The notes beneath the pieces were generated by a model. The model did no database searches. It saw only the letters and a program-made list of their open reading frames with translations, and had not been told where the DNA came from. A DNA stretch of 64,000 nucleotides from Flectonema sp. DT1601 (Eukaryota; Euglenozoa; Diplonemea; Diplonemida; Diplonemidae), in contig OZ025797.1 in NCBI GenBank assembly GCA_964019425.1, positions 62,001 through 126,000 of the forward strand, written 5' to 3'. Position numbers and translations under genes: made by a program. Of this stretch, positions 52,640 to 63,939 are shown piece by piece (position 1 is the stretch's first letter; each line of letters begins with the position of its first letter).

Positions 52640-53447
52640 TTTTTTCCAGTTGATTTCAAAGTGTAACTGAACATGTCAAAAAAAAAAAAATGATATAAAT
52701 TCCACTCAAAAAAAAAAAAAAAAAAAAAAAAAAAAACATGAGGATATCATCGAAGACATGCAACCAGTAAAATAGATTGCTGGAATGGAATATTTTTTTA
52801 TTCTCGCTGCAGCACTTATTTTTTTTTTTTTTTCTTTTTTTTTGAAAAAATTGAAAAGTCAAGTGAACAGAACTGTATTCAAGAAAAAACGGCTGCCTAC
52901 TTTCGAACAGTTATGACGACTAGTGTCTGAAGTGACTGTTGCAATCAAAGAATATTTGTTCACGTTCGAAGCAATAATTGCATTCAATTATTCCTAACGT
53001 AGGCATAATACCGATTCTAAAGAATTTTTTTTTTTAATTTTTTTTTTTTGTAACAAACACGAAAAACACAAAGGGAGGTGTGATGATGAAGAAACAGAAT
53101 TAGAAAAACCAAAACTGGAAAAAAAAGTTTTAAAAAAACACTGGCCTGGAGAGTACCGACTTGGTACGGATGCAACAAGACATCTGTTTTGAGTCTTGAC
53201 CATAATTAATCACATTGGTAAAGTTGTACAATTCACAGTGCATGCATGTACAAGAAAGAAACGAAAGAAAAAAAAAAACATAACTTAACACAAAAAACGA
53301 ACATGAAATAAAAAATCAAAATATAAAAAAAAAACCTTCATTTCTCTCTCACGAAATATTATTGTCGATCAAGTCTTCTAAAGGATAACGTTATTTTACC
53401 CTTTTTTTTTTTTTTTTTTTTTTTTTACGCACACACACAAAAAATCC
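52640..53447. other. intergenic, homopolymer-rich
   Basis: A runs (52679-52690, 52708-52736), T runs (52819-52833, 53401-53426) and AT-rich filler. No gene was seen. Confidence 0.5.
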
Positions 53448-56400
53448 TTAGCAAAAATAAATATAGCCCTTAGGGGTAAATCGATACAGTATTATCAAGC
53501 TTTGGGGGAACACGGAGGATTGCGAAAGCGAATGCGCATACGATTGTCTATAAATGAAAGAACAATAGTTTTTTTCTATAATAAAAAAAAAGTATAAATC
53601 AAAAAACAACACGAAAAGTTGTTAGTGGGTTGCCATGTTGACACTCACCGTAAAGTTGTCGGAACTCGAGCGTCAAGCAGCTGCTGTTTATTGCGACCTT
53701 TTGCAGTCTCTGCTTCGTTAATAGCGATGGTCACGCCCATACTACCTATTTGTTTAAAATTTTCGGCATAGCCAAGTGGAGTGAGTCCCAATATGTCTTT
53801 TCTACGACGTGATTTTCTATCTTTTAAATGACTACTACTTCCTAATGACACCAACAGGTAAACAACACCAACATTCCTCATTACGACTGCATAGTGGAGA
53901 GGGGTTCGACCCCAGCAGTCTGGTCTATTTAAATATCTATGAACATTAATTGGGATAGTACACATATCAGTGAGGTCTAGGTTGGTACCGAGAGTACTTC
54001 CATTCCCTCCACTCGCTATCGAATAGTTTGATATGATTGAACCCCTTCGAGGAGAAGTATCAGAAAGTGGAGATAGGTTTTGATTCGTTAACAGAGTTGG
54101 TTGTTTCTCTTCACGTTGTTGTAACTTATCGACGTCACACACAACTTGAATAGCTCTGAGTAGAGTAGCTCTGTCATCATCTGTAACGTTACTCATTAAG
54201 ACTTGTTCATTTAAACGACGTTCATGATGAGATATATTAGCGAGTGTTATCTTTGGATTTACTACACTTCGTCGTATCTCTTGAGCAAGTTGTTTTGCCT
54301 TTGCTTTGGTCATGTGAGATCCGAAAGTACAACTTTCAGGTTTCCACTGATACTGTCCTTGAGTTAATACAGAAAGCATTTCAGGTGAAAGATGTTCATT
54401 AGAAAGAAGTGAAGATATTAAAGAAACTTTTTCATTGGACTGCTGTTCATCACCCGTCTCATCACAGTCTGGCCATCCTTCATCCAAACAACTGAGAATT
54501 CTATGCTCTGCCGGCATCGGTTGTAATTCACCTCTTGAGTTTAAAACTGTTAAGGCAGCTAATAATTCCTCTTCGATACCAACATCTAATTCATGAGTCA
54601 CTGGATACTTATCAATTGGAGGTTCAAGATTAAATCTGTCTGATAAAGTCATCGCTGTTGATAATAACTGAGCTGTGTAACTGTTGTCTGGAGAACCAGA
54701 ACCATCTTTTGATTGTTTTTGTTGAGGCAGTGGCATTGTGACTGTATCACCAGCAACTTGGTAGTTTGAAACCTCTGATTCTGAAACAGAGTATGAACAT
54801 CTATCGTAGGTATCCGTGTCTGTTGTTCCTCCAATTGGGACTTGTTTTCCACTTATCAGTACCTTCACAACTGTGTGAAGTGCGCATGGATCTCCACCAA
54901 TTGCACAGCAATGCAATACAGTTAATTTCCTACTCGCTCTACCAGATACCATGGTATGCCATACAGTAGCTCCTTGATCCAGTAGATATAAAGCAAGTTT
55001 TGTGTGACCAAAATATGTTGCTGTCATTAAAGACGTCATTCCCAGAGGTGATACCTGATCGATGCTGCAATGTTTAGGACACGTTAACATCATTTGCTGA
55101 ACTATGTGAAGAGCATTTAACTCAACTGCGAGTATAAAAGCTGATTTTCCAACAGTAATTTCTCCGATTGACTTTTCAAAGTGTGCTTCCCAGTCTTCGA
55201 CTCGAATTTCGTCTTTCGGGATTTTCGATTTTGGGGAAGTTTTTGAAGGATCCGCACCAAGACCCAGAAGAGTAGTAATTGTCCCCAAGTCGTCTAACTT
55301 AGTAGCGATGTGGAGTGGTGTCGCTCCGTCGTTTGCGACGATGTTTATTAAATTACTGATTTGCATCTTTTTTGTGTCGCCCAACTTAGCGCTCTTCATG
55401 GCTGACTGAACCATTAAGCATACCATCCTTGCATCTTCCATATACGCTGCATGATGTAGTGGAGTTCTTCCTTCATGATCTTGTGCACCAAGTGAGGCCT
55501 TCATATCAACGAGTAAGTCGATCATACCAATCCGATTTTCGTAACTAAGTTGTGGACACATTACTGCGACATGTAGAGCTGTTTCTCCTTTAGGTCCTGG
55601 ACAGCTTAATAGTTCAACTCCTTTATCAAGAATGAATCCACGACACTCATCTGTCTCACCTTGAATAATTAGAGTGAATAACTTCTCAGTATCATGTGCA
55701 GGGATTGTTATGTGTGAGGCCATATAATCATTTTGCTTGACTGGAGGTCGTTTATCATCAGCGATAACACGACGAAGTTTTGGTAGCTGATTTACATTTG
55801 ATGAGAATGTTCCAGTTCTATGATCGAATACTTGATTTGGAAAAAACATCATATCCGGAATCTGTTGACTGCAACCCAACGCAGCTGGGATTACTTCCAA
55901 CCACAATAACAATGCGGGTAATAAGACGCCTCCAATTAAAGCATAAAGATTCTCTCGTAGACACTCATCACTAATACCAGTATGAAATAATAACGGATAC
56001 GATAATATGTACAACACTCCAATGGTGAAATCAACAACAGCGTTGTATGCTTTTGGATGCAAGTGAGCATAATCAGCCTCTGTATCTCGGTACACGGTAT
56101 AACCCAGAGCCGCAGACATGGTGCAAAAAGTTACAACAAGAGCGGCTTGGTAACCTATTAAGGGATATGAAAAGGTGTCTGGAATATCACAATCAGTTTT
56201 CCCAGCAGGGTGTTTCACAATTGAAAAAATACCAATAATAGAAATACATCCCGTCCATATGACTAAGTGTACTGTTCCTATGGTACGACGGTACTTTTCA
56301 AGAGCGTGCCATCTCGTGTATAATACAACTTGTCGACTTAATAGCATTCCAACAAAGGCCGTCAGTAATATCAACCGTAAAGACATTCCCCACATCCAAC

Positions 56401-56638
56401 ATGTTAGGCTGGCTGCTTTCCATAAATCCTGGAGTTGACTATTAAGCACGCTTGTCATCCACCATAAGAATCCGAGAAAATACGATGCGCATAATAGCTT
56501 TGGTGATAGGCGATGAATCCGAGGATGTTTTCTATAATACAGAATACCTACGCTGAGGATCATTCCAGCTCCGTACAGCACCGCTCCAATTATCAACATG
56601 CTATCATAGATGTTAAATTTTAAATCGAATCCAGGCAT
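53448..56638 (-). CDS. multi-pass membrane protein with cytoplasmic ankyrin repeats, two exons
   Basis: The N-terminal 260 residues hold about seven hydrophobic helices (from MLIIGAVLYGAGMILSVGIL to YALIGGVLLPALLLWLEVIP). Ankyrin repeats follow (about 340-640: GETALHVAVMCPQL, GRTPLHHAAYMEDARMV, GATPLHIATKLDDLGTITTL, with a late GRTPLHYAVVMRNVGVVYLL), interrupted by long polar inserts. Exon 1 ends at a GTGAGT donor (53648). With the TTCTTTCATTTATAG acceptor, exon 2 (53547-53448) joins in phase and adds 32 residues, giving about 1029 in all; unspliced reading would stop at 53645. The topology resembles a receptor- or channel-like membrane module with an ankyrin tail. An A run of 28 nt in the sense strand directly precedes the ATG. 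Confidence 0.82.
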
Positions 56639-56825
56639 CGTTTTTTTTTTTTTTTTTTTTTTTTTTTTCGTTGTGGTGTCACTCAGACATCATCAACTGT
56701 GAGAGAATAAATGAAAATAATAAAAATAAACTTTTTTGAAACGGTTCTCAGATTTTTTTGTTAAATAAAGGAATAAAAAGGTACTGCCGATATCAAAGGA
56801 ACTCACTCTCTTCAGTTATCCAATT

Positions 56826-56858
<33 letters not shown>

Positions 56859-56936
56859 AAATCAAACACAACTATTGGGTTTGTTAGCGAGGGATGAATT
56901 AATTAAAAAAAAAAAAAAAAAAATTAAAATTAAAAT
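56639..56936. other. short intergenic with A/T runs
   Basis: Consists largely of a T run (56641-56668) and A runs (about 56828-56856, 56905-56923). Nothing else was seen. Confidence 0.5.
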
Positions 56937-57464
56937 CTATGGAACAAAAATCATAAGTAAAATTCCCAAACCGATAGCACAAGAGTAAACCTGATACATG
57001 AGGATGTGAATACCACCAACCCAATGAAATAAGAGAGAGAAAGTTAACATCCACAAAGTCATCAATCCCCAGTTAGGTATCAAACTAATAGGGCGACGAT
57101 ATTCATCGCTGTTGTGTTCTTGGTGGCGTCTACGAAGAACAAGTTCACCTTTAGCATGTCTATTCCATATAAAATACATCAAAGTTCCAACACAAAGTAC
57201 ATAAGTTACAATTGACGTTATTGGAACAGGTGGGAATTCATAATAGAATGAAAACATGAATTCAACAATTTGATAAATCCATTCGCTGACTTGAATAGAC
57301 CAAATAGTGTAATGATAATCAACAGTCATTCCTGTTAATGATGAATATGGGAGATCAACTTCCTTAAGTCTGTCAGGAACAATTATAAAACACGCAAACG
57401 CACATGCTGACGTCGCAGTCCATACCCAAGGTTCTATAGCTCCGAAGTCATCCGCTGTAGTCAT
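56937..57464 (-). CDS. small multi-pass membrane protein, 175 aa
   Basis: About four hydrophobic segments (VWTATSACAFACFIIVPD, SIVTYVLCVGTLMYFIW, GLMTLWMLTFSLLFHWVGGI, SCAIGLGILLMIFVP) are separated by polar loops, one of them basic (RHAKGELVLRRRHQEHNSDE). The ORF is intact and starts MTTADDFGAIEPW. It has no recognised family. It lies between the membrane-ankyrin gene and a long coiled-coil gene, on the same strand. The leader before the ATG is almost only A and T. Confidence 0.7.
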   Translation of the reverse strand: MTTADDFGAIEPWVWTATSACAFACFIIVPDRLKEVDLPYSSLTGMTVDYHYTIWSIQVSEWIYQIVEFMFSFYYEFPPVPITSIVTYVLCVGTLMYFIWNRHAKGELVLRRRHQEHNSDEYRRPISLIPNWGLMTLWMLTFSLLFHWVGGIHILMYQVYSCAIGLGILLMIFVP

Positions 57465-57934
57465 TTGTTATTATTATTTTTATTTTTTTTATTTTATTTT
57501 TTTCTCGCTGATTTTAGTAAAAATACATAAAACGAAAAAAGAAAAACACCCAATTTTTTTGTATTTTATCCTCATTATCACAGTCATAATATTAATATAT
57601 ACCTGTTGAACAAGACAATAATAAAAAATAACACTAACCAAAACATGAATAAGTTAACAATACATAAAATAAATTACCATAATCTACAGAAATAAGGGAG
57701 AGGAGATCCAAACAACTTCAAGTAAGAAATTGACGACCACTACGGTGGAAAGAAGAAAAAAAAGGAAATTACAAAAAAAAATAAATTGGGTTAAGGAGAA
57801 ATATAAAGAAGATACAAAAAAGGGGGAAGAAAGAAAAAAAAAAAAAAAAAAACTGCCTTGCAATAATTGAATTGCAAGGCTATATCCATTAAGAGCCGTC
57901 AGCATCAAAATGATTATTATTAACAAAAATATTT
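57465..57934. other. intergenic
   Basis: AT-rich. CAATAATTGAATTGCAAGG near 57860-57880 forms a small inverted match. No gene was seen. Confidence 0.45.
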
Positions 57935-59986
57935 TTATCTCCTTCCATAAGGAGGTGTTGGATTATTCATAAATATAGAACTGTCACTGTGGTCTGTGTG
58001 GCTTAATTTCCTCGTTGATGATAAGGGAAATAACGACCCAGTAGGTCCCTGCATATTAATATCAAAACCATCATCAGGATACTGCAAAGAGTTTATTGTG
58101 TGATTTCTTATTGGAGATGGTGGTCCAGAAGGTTGATTCCATTCAATATTTTTACGAGGAGTAAACCCAGTTGAATATTTTTCAATAGTCTGAAGATTTT
58201 GAAGTCTCGACGTGAGATCTGCAACCTGGGCATCCTTCGCACCAACTTCAGCTTTATATTTCTTTAATTCCTCTTCTTGAAACCTGAACGTGGTATCATA
58301 GTATTCCCTCATCTTCGCTGCTTCAGTATCCAAGTGATCCGCAGCGTTCTTATGTTTTGCTTTGAAATTTGATACCTCAGAGGCCATCAACTTTCTTGCG
58401 GTGACGCCTTCTCTCGCAAGAGATTCAAGTCGTTGAGACATTTCAATATTTTCTTGTTTTATATCACGGTGTTTCTTTTGAGCTTTATTAGTCTTTTTAG
58501 CGAGTTGAGAAAATTCTTTTTGAATTGAGAGAGAGTCTTTGTTTTTAGTTGCGATCTCAGAAGACATTCGACGGATCTCTTCCTCCATTTCAGCTCGTTC
58601 TATTCTCCATGAACGATCATTGCGGAGAAGTCGAAGAATTTCAAGTTCGTCTCCTTTTTGTTTTTCTCTGAAGTGTTGACGAATTTCACCGACCTTTAGT
58701 TCAGCGTCTTCGCGTTCTTGTCTGATTTGTCGAGTTTCTTGTTCACTCTCACGTTGGGATCTTTCTAGTCTGAGGATCTTTTCTTCGAGTTGAGAGCGTT
58801 GCTCTTCCAGCGCTGGTACTTTTTTCATTAACTCTGACCTATCAGATTCTTTTCTATAGAGCTGTTCTTTGAGTGTTTTTAAACTACGCATGCGATCCTC
58901 TCGTTCGTCTGAGAGGGCAGAGAGAGCTGTGTGCTTCTCAGACCTTGCTTTGTCTAACTCTTGTCTCATCGCATCCATCTTAGATTGCAGTTCTTTTTCA
59001 TTCTCTGATGCAGTTGCTATGGATAGCAGCGCTTCTTCTTTTTCAATTAAAATCTTTTTCATTTCATGTTGTCTCCGCTGTTTTTCTAGTCGGATTGCTT
59101 CTGCTTCCTTCTCTTGTAAGTCTTTGTAGTCTTCGAGTTGTTTCTTTGCGAGATTTGTAAGATTTTCTTGTTTTGACTGTGATTCCAGAGCATGCTGTCT
59201 GTTTGACTCAACTTGATGAAGTTCATCTTGAAGATTATTAATTTCCTCACCATGTTGATCTACAACTCGTTTTAATTTTGTTCCGTTGTCTCGTCTCTCG
59301 TTGCGGACTGCTTCGAGGATGGCTCTGCTGCGTTCTGTTCTCTCGATTGCCATTCTGTCTTCAACTTCTTCGACTTCAATTCGATAGTGTTCACACCAAA
59401 GGTATAGTTCTTCTCGTGATTTAGTGTTAAAAACAGTTGCTAATCTTCTCGACTGTGCTTCCATGTCTTGTTGAATCCTCTCAACGTCAAACTGGAGGTG
59501 TCTCGCCTCAGCTCGTGCCGCTGCGTGTTCAGTTTGTGATACCTGGAGTTCACTTTCTAGGGTGGCGTATCTCTCGTCGTGGGTAGAAACTTTCTTTTGG
59601 AGATCAAGAATTGAATTGTCTCGAAGGGCTTCAGATTGCTTGAGTCGAGTGTTTTCATCTTCGAGTGTCCTTATAGTTAAGAGTTGCTCTGATTGTTTTG
59701 ATTTCAGGGCTTCTAATTCAGCAGATGGAGGAGGAGGCTGTTCAATTGGTACAACAGCTGGCTCAACTATGGGTGTTCCAAGATCTTGATTTGGTGGAGT
59801 CGGTGGAGCAACAACCGCAGCCGGGACAACAGGAGGCGTTCGACTTACTTGTGGAATAGGGGGCGCAGCTGTCGCTCGGAATCCACCTCTACTAGTGCCT
59901 CCTTTCCTAGCGGCTTGTGCTGCTTTCATTGCTTCCATCTTTGCAGCTCGCTCAGCAATCTGAGCAGATAATGCATTGGATGACAT
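57935..59986 (-). CDS. long coiled-coil protein, 683 aa
   Basis: I choose the ATG at 59986 (MSSNALSAQIAERAAKMEAM). The frame is open further upstream, but with a hydrophobic stretch that does not fit the rest, and a TTTATTCATCAG acceptor-like site lies between. Residues 30-90 are Pro/Ala-rich. From about 95 to 600 the protein is almost unbroken coiled coil, rich in Glu/Arg/Lys/Gln (for example KKVPALEEQRSQLEEKILRL). The last 80 residues are Pro/Ser-rich (STGFTPRKNIEW, then PSGPPSPIRNH). No family was recognised; structural or ciliary roles are typical of such proteins. Confidence 0.8.
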   Translation of the reverse strand: MSSNALSAQIAERAAKMEAMKAAQAARKGGTSRGGFRATAAPPIPQVSRTPPVVPAAVVAPPTPPNQDLGTPIVEPAVVPIEQPPPPSAELEALKSKQSEQLLTIRTLEDENTRLKQSEALRDNSILDLQKKVSTHDERYATLESELQVSQTEHAAARAEARHLQFDVERIQQDMEAQSRRLATVFNTKSREELYLWCEHYRIEVEEVEDRMAIERTERSRAILEAVRNERRDNGTKLKRVVDQHGEEINNLQDELHQVESNRQHALESQSKQENLTNLAKKQLEDYKDLQEKEAEAIRLEKQRRQHEMKKILIEKEEALLSIATASENEKELQSKMDAMRQELDKARSEKHTALSALSDEREDRMRSLKTLKEQLYRKESDRSELMKKVPALEEQRSQLEEKILRLERSQRESEQETRQIRQEREDAELKVGEIRQHFREKQKGDELEILRLLRNDRSWRIERAEMEEEIRRMSSEIATKNKDSLSIQKEFSQLAKKTNKAQKKHRDIKQENIEMSQRLESLAREGVTARKLMASEVSNFKAKHKNAADHLDTEAAKMREYYDTTFRFQEEELKKYKAEVGAKDAQVADLTSRLQNLQTIEKYSTGFTPRKNIEWNQPSGPPSPIRNHTINSLQYPDDGFDINMQGPTGSLFPLSSTRKLSHTDHSDSSIFMNNPTPPYGRR

Positions 59987-60271
59987 GATCACCCCCCTCC
60001 CTGATGAATAAATTAAAATAAATAATAAACACATTACTGTTGGATACATCAGTCTTGACCTCCGCACGCTCATCAACCTCATGTCGTCAATTTGATTATC
60101 ATCTGTGAATTAAGTTGATAATGATAATAGTAATATCATTCCCTTTAGTGATTAATTGAATGAGGTTAGGTCGTCACGTTAGACTTTAGTGTCAGTTGGC
60201 TGACGTGTATAACATCCTACTCGATGTGAATTAGTATTTCAATGCAGTCATTATTAACAAGTGAGCTACTT

Positions 60272-61330
60272 TCAAAGGCTCAACTTCATTGGTCTCAGAG
60301 CTGATTGACTTCTTCTAGTCGGTCGTATCGCAGCATCCGGAGGAGACTCAGAAATAATAACATCGGATGAAGTTTTGGTTGTTCGCATCCATTCTTGAAG
60401 CGCACTTTTGTTGGGAAAGCCAAAGAACCGCCGAGCTCTTTCAAGTGAATTCGACGAAGGGGTAGAACTGCTTCGGGTGAGAGATTTGTGTTTTCTAAGC
60501 AGATCAAGTTTTGCTTCTGCTTCATAAAGATTATTAGGACAAGAACGACGTCGTTCTTTTTTTCGTTCTTCCCTCGCAGCGGCGTACTTTAACGTGGGGC
60601 ACTGTGGTGATCTCTGCTTTTCAGATGATTTCTTCTCACGTCGTAGTTCCGTTACCTCTTGACGGAGTTCCTTAACTTCGTTTACTAACCAATCAACTTT
60701 TGGTAATAAAGATTCCATAGAAGCAACTTTTGATTCTAACGCGAGAAATCTCATATCACAATATTTCTTTATGTCTGTAGCTTGCGGCATTACACGAGCT
60801 GCGAGTGAAAGCATTTCTTCAAAACCAGAACTTTGAGGTGGTCGATTACCTGATGGAGCTCCAAGACTTGCCATCTGAGCAGACTGAGGAGGAGGACAAC
60901 TGCTACCACATTCATAGCTGAGACGTAACCCTTTTATGATGCAACTGTTAGTTGGTTGGCTAAGTGAAAATAATTTTAATACGATAGGAGACTTACTCTT
61001 TCGATCACATGCGATACTACAATGCCATGTTCCTTGAGATATTGGTTCCTTAGCTCGGTTACTTTGCCAATATTCCTCCTTTCCTGATGATGAAGTTCCG
61101 TAAACTTCTACTATTCTAGCAGATGATACGAGGTCTATGTGTGATATTTTATTAATCCCTTCAAACGCTATTTGTAATTCACATCTCTTCGGTCCGTCTG
61201 CCGGTTTTGATAAAGTAACAAAACTACTTTCTGCGATCCAACAGCCTGCAGCTGTCCCTTCTTCACATTTAAAACAGTTAATTATATCACTGTCACTGTT
61301 CCATGGACATGCTATCTGCACATTATGCAT
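60272..61330 (-). CDS. possible PAAT/C10orf88 relative, 352 aa
   Basis: The N-terminal 145 residues look like a beta-sandwich: KISHIDLVSSARIVEVYGTS, then KSPIVLKLFSLSQPTNSCII and KGLRLSYECG. The ARxVEVY phrase and overall order recall the N-terminal domain of PAAT (C10orf88), but this is from memory and tentative. A predicted coiled coil follows (VDWLVNEVKELRQEVTELRR), then a basic Ser-rich C-terminus. The leader, in the sense strand, carries a long A run ending in ACAG, the same kind of acceptor as in the transporter gene. The ORF is intact. Confidence 0.65.
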   Translation of the reverse strand: MHNVQIACPWNSDSDIINCFKCEEGTAAGCWIAESSFVTLSKPADGPKRCELQIAFEGINKISHIDLVSSARIVEVYGTSSSGKEEYWQSNRAKEPISQGTWHCSIACDRKSKSPIVLKLFSLSQPTNSCIIKGLRLSYECGSSCPPPQSAQMASLGAPSGNRPPQSSGFEEMLSLAARVMPQATDIKKYCDMRFLALESKVASMESLLPKVDWLVNEVKELRQEVTELRREKKSSEKQRSPQCPTLKYAAAREERKKERRRSCPNNLYEAEAKLDLLRKHKSLTRSSSTPSSNSLERARRFFGFPNKSALQEWMRTTKTSSDVIISESPPDAAIRPTRRSQSALRPMKLSL

Positions 61331-61469
61331 TTTTTGAGGGGTTATTTTTTTTTTTCCTGTTTTTTTTTTTTTTTTGAAAAATTAAAAATAACTCTTGTTT
61401 TTTTTTTTTTTTTCAAAAAAAAACACACAACAAAAGTAAAAGACAGATTGGGAAATCAGTCTCGAAGAG

Positions 61470-61832
61470 TCATCTCACAACGAGGTCACATATTTCATCA
61501 TAAGAAGAGCACTCAGAGTGAAGTATAATTCCATGAGCTGTAGTACTGCTACTAACATTATCAGTTACAGTAGACTCTAACAGTGATAAGACTTGAGCGT
61601 TACCATTACACATCGCATAGTCTCTGGCACACCAACCAGCAGGACCTCCAAGCTGGACATCAGCACCCGATGACAGTAACATTTTAACAATATCTGACCA
61701 TCCTATTGTGCTTGCAATTTGTAACATTGTCAAACCATCTTCATTTCTTAAGTCAGGGTCTGTACCTTGAGATAATTGATATCTAACTGCTTCTACGTCT
61801 CCGTTCCAAACACATTCATGTACAGTGCTCAT
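61470..61832 (-). CDS. small ankyrin-repeat protein, 120 aa
   Basis: Two to three ankyrin repeats: VHECVWNGDVEAVRYQLSQG, NEDGLTMLQIASTIGWSDIV and WCARDYAMCNGNAQVLSLLE. The C-terminal 35 residues are Ser/Thr-rich. The stop lies within GTTGTGAGATG, so a donor there and a longer protein cannot be excluded. A TTTCATTTTTAAG acceptor-like site lies about 20 nt before the ATG. Protein binding is the expected role; the partner is unknown. Confidence 0.7.
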   Translation of the reverse strand: MSTVHECVWNGDVEAVRYQLSQGTDPDLRNEDGLTMLQIASTIGWSDIVKMLLSSGADVQLGGPAGWCARDYAMCNGNAQVLSLLESTVTDNVSSSTTAHGIILHSECSSYDEICDLVVR

Positions 61833-62031
61833 GACATCACTGAGAGTACCTTAAAAATGAAATATATTAAGCACCAGTCAGGTACCGGGTAGTATGTTCA
61901 CATTTTAACTGAAAAGTAAATGCAAAAAAAATTTCAAAAAAAAAAAAAAAAAAAAAATTGGCGACATAAAAAAAAAAAAGCAAGTACCCGATTTGCGGAT
62001 TCGGTTGTGTAAATGTAATATCGAACTAGAG

Positions 62032-63939
62032 TCACTGAATTGGATTAGCTCTGGATATATCTACAGCCTCAGTTACAACAGAGTTGAGTATCATTCGATG
62101 GTGTCTTGGAGATGTCGATCTCGGAGTGTAGTTAGAGGACGACTTAACTCCACAATCATCAATTACAGGAGGCAGCATTCTTCGAAGTGAACTATTCCTA
62201 ACTTGAATACCCTCAACAGGAGATGATGATGTTGGAGATGTGCATTCCACAAACCTTGATGGCCGTTGAATAGATTTCCTACACCGAACTGGAGGTTTCA
62301 CCACAACAAGATTTGGTAAGAAACACGGAGGTTCTCTGTGTTGTTCAGTAACGTCTGACTCGCTGTCATTTTGTTTCTTAAACTGTTGAGTGCTGGTACT
62401 GAGGTCTTTTAGTATAACTTTAATACGCTCACTCTGCGTCTGCTGATATGTCTTAGCAGGTATTGGTTGCATAAACCTTTTCAATGCCAAGTCACTTGGA
62501 AATCCCAACACCAAATGCAATGCCTTAGCAGGTTTTCGATTACTGTTAATATCAAATGAAGGTCTCGAAACTGATGTATTCTCACACAAGGGTGCAATTG
62601 GAATAACATAAAGTGATTTATTATTATTCGCTACACTCATCCGTGTTGGTGAACTCTGCAATGAGTCTGGATGTCTCTGTTTAGGTACAGTGCGAAATCC
62701 CTTCTTCTTTGCTTTTGGAACACTAATATTGATGTGAGGTACGGCTCTTTCCTCTATTGGGATGTCAACACCAGTGACATCGTTTGCAAGTCTGTATGTC
62801 GTAAGAAGCGATTCGATGACACCTTTTACTGTTAAGTTGTCAAGAAGTAGATTACTTTTAGAAATTGGTTTTGGTGGTTTTTTTGGAGCATCTAGAATCT
62901 TACAATAATCGTACTGACTGAGAGAAGTATACCGTTTTTGTTCTAAATTATAAAACCGATGAGCACTTTCATAATGTGAAAGTGACTTGACGTGAGACTC
63001 TCTTCTTCGCTTGTCTAATTGTAATAACACAGCGTGTCTTACTGAGAAGGGTACAAACGACTCTGGAACAATACAAGGGATTGGATCCACAGGAAATGGT
63101 GAATACGCTAATGGAAGTTCTCTGAACACCTCATAAGGATGAAATTGATAAGCACTTGACTCGTGTGGTAGCCTTCGAAGAACTTTAGCTACCTCAAACC
63201 AATCAACTTGTCTAACGTTGCATTCTATTCGAAGCCACTGTCGGTGGTATAGACTTATTCGTGCGAAATTCCTTACTCTAAGTCTTCTGTATCGTTGTTG
63301 AATTCGTATGACACATTTCAATAGTTTGCAGCATGCATGACGTATTTGGTTTCCCTTACCTACGGCTTTGAGAATTACTTTTATCATCGCAACTTGATCG
63401 TGTTTTTTTGCTTCTCGTCTTTTTAAAATAGTTCTCTTGAGCCCTTTTGATATTATTGCGAGAGAGTTATCCTCAAGTAACTTTCTACGAGCAGAAGCAT
63501 GCTTGATGTCTGTAATAGTTTGACTTAACATTGATGAGTGTGCATGCCATTCAGAAATGACGTTGAAGTACCAAAGCCTCCTAACTAATTCGAATATCGA
63601 AAACCATTTCTCACTGAGTTCTCTTTTTATTTTTACTTTTCCTGGAACTGGAGGTCTACCAGTGTCAGACTTCGTCGTTCCTTCTTGAAGAGGTTTTCTG
63701 TGTAGTTGCTTAGTATTCATTCCGTGTTCTAAACAGGATTTATTCCACCTCACAAAGTTTATTCTTTCCTTTGCCATTCGTCGTCGTTGTTGTGTTTTTC
63801 TTTCAAGTTGTTTTTTCTCAGCCGATAGTCTGAAATGATCATACAGACTTCCACCTGATTTCGCACTTTTTCGCAGTTCATCAATCTGAGTTTCAATAAG
63901 TTTTTTAATTGTACTGCTGTCATGTTTACGTTCACTCAT
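62032..63939 (-). CDS. IQ-motif-containing basic protein, 635 aa
   Basis: A basic, helical N-terminal half includes an IQ-like calmodulin-binding motif (CVIRIQQRYRRLRVRNFARI, about residue 205). KKQLERKTQQRRRMAKERIN, near residue 50, is a strongly basic helix. The middle (about 300-400) is rich in aromatic and charged residues, and the C-terminus is Ser/Pro-rich. No family was recognised; IQ proteins of this type are frequent in cilia and the cytoskeleton. The start (MSERKHDSSTIKKLIETQID) is 25 nt inside the last 60-base line, so 5' exons beyond the window cannot be excluded. Confidence 0.75.
   Translation of the reverse strand: MSERKHDSSTIKKLIETQIDELRKSAKSGGSLYDHFRLSAEKKQLERKTQQRRRMAKERINFVRWNKSCLEHGMNTKQLHRKPLQEGTTKSDTGRPPVPGKVKIKRELSEKWFSIFELVRRLWYFNVISEWHAHSSMLSQTITDIKHASARRKLLEDNSLAIISKGLKRTILKRREAKKHDQVAMIKVILKAVGKGNQIRHACCKLLKCVIRIQQRYRRLRVRNFARISLYHRQWLRIECNVRQVDWFEVAKVLRRLPHESSAYQFHPYEVFRELPLAYSPFPVDPIPCIVPESFVPFSVRHAVLLQLDKRRRESHVKSLSHYESAHRFYNLEQKRYTSLSQYDYCKILDAPKKPPKPISKSNLLLDNLTVKGVIESLLTTYRLANDVTGVDIPIEERAVPHINISVPKAKKKGFRTVPKQRHPDSLQSSPTRMSVANNNKSLYVIPIAPLCENTSVSRPSFDINSNRKPAKALHLVLGFPSDLALKRFMQPIPAKTYQQTQSERIKVILKDLSTSTQQFKKQNDSESDVTEQHREPPCFLPNLVVVKPPVRCRKSIQRPSRFVECTSPTSSSPVEGIQVRNSSLRRMLPPVIDDCGVKSSSNYTPRSTSPRHHRMILNSVVTEAVDISRANPIQ

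Noticed and set aside
57935-60082. Start of the long coiled-coil gene at 60082 with a hydrophobic leader
   Set aside because: The hydrophobic stretch does not fit a cytosolic coiled coil, and an acceptor-like site lies between it and the ATG at 59986.
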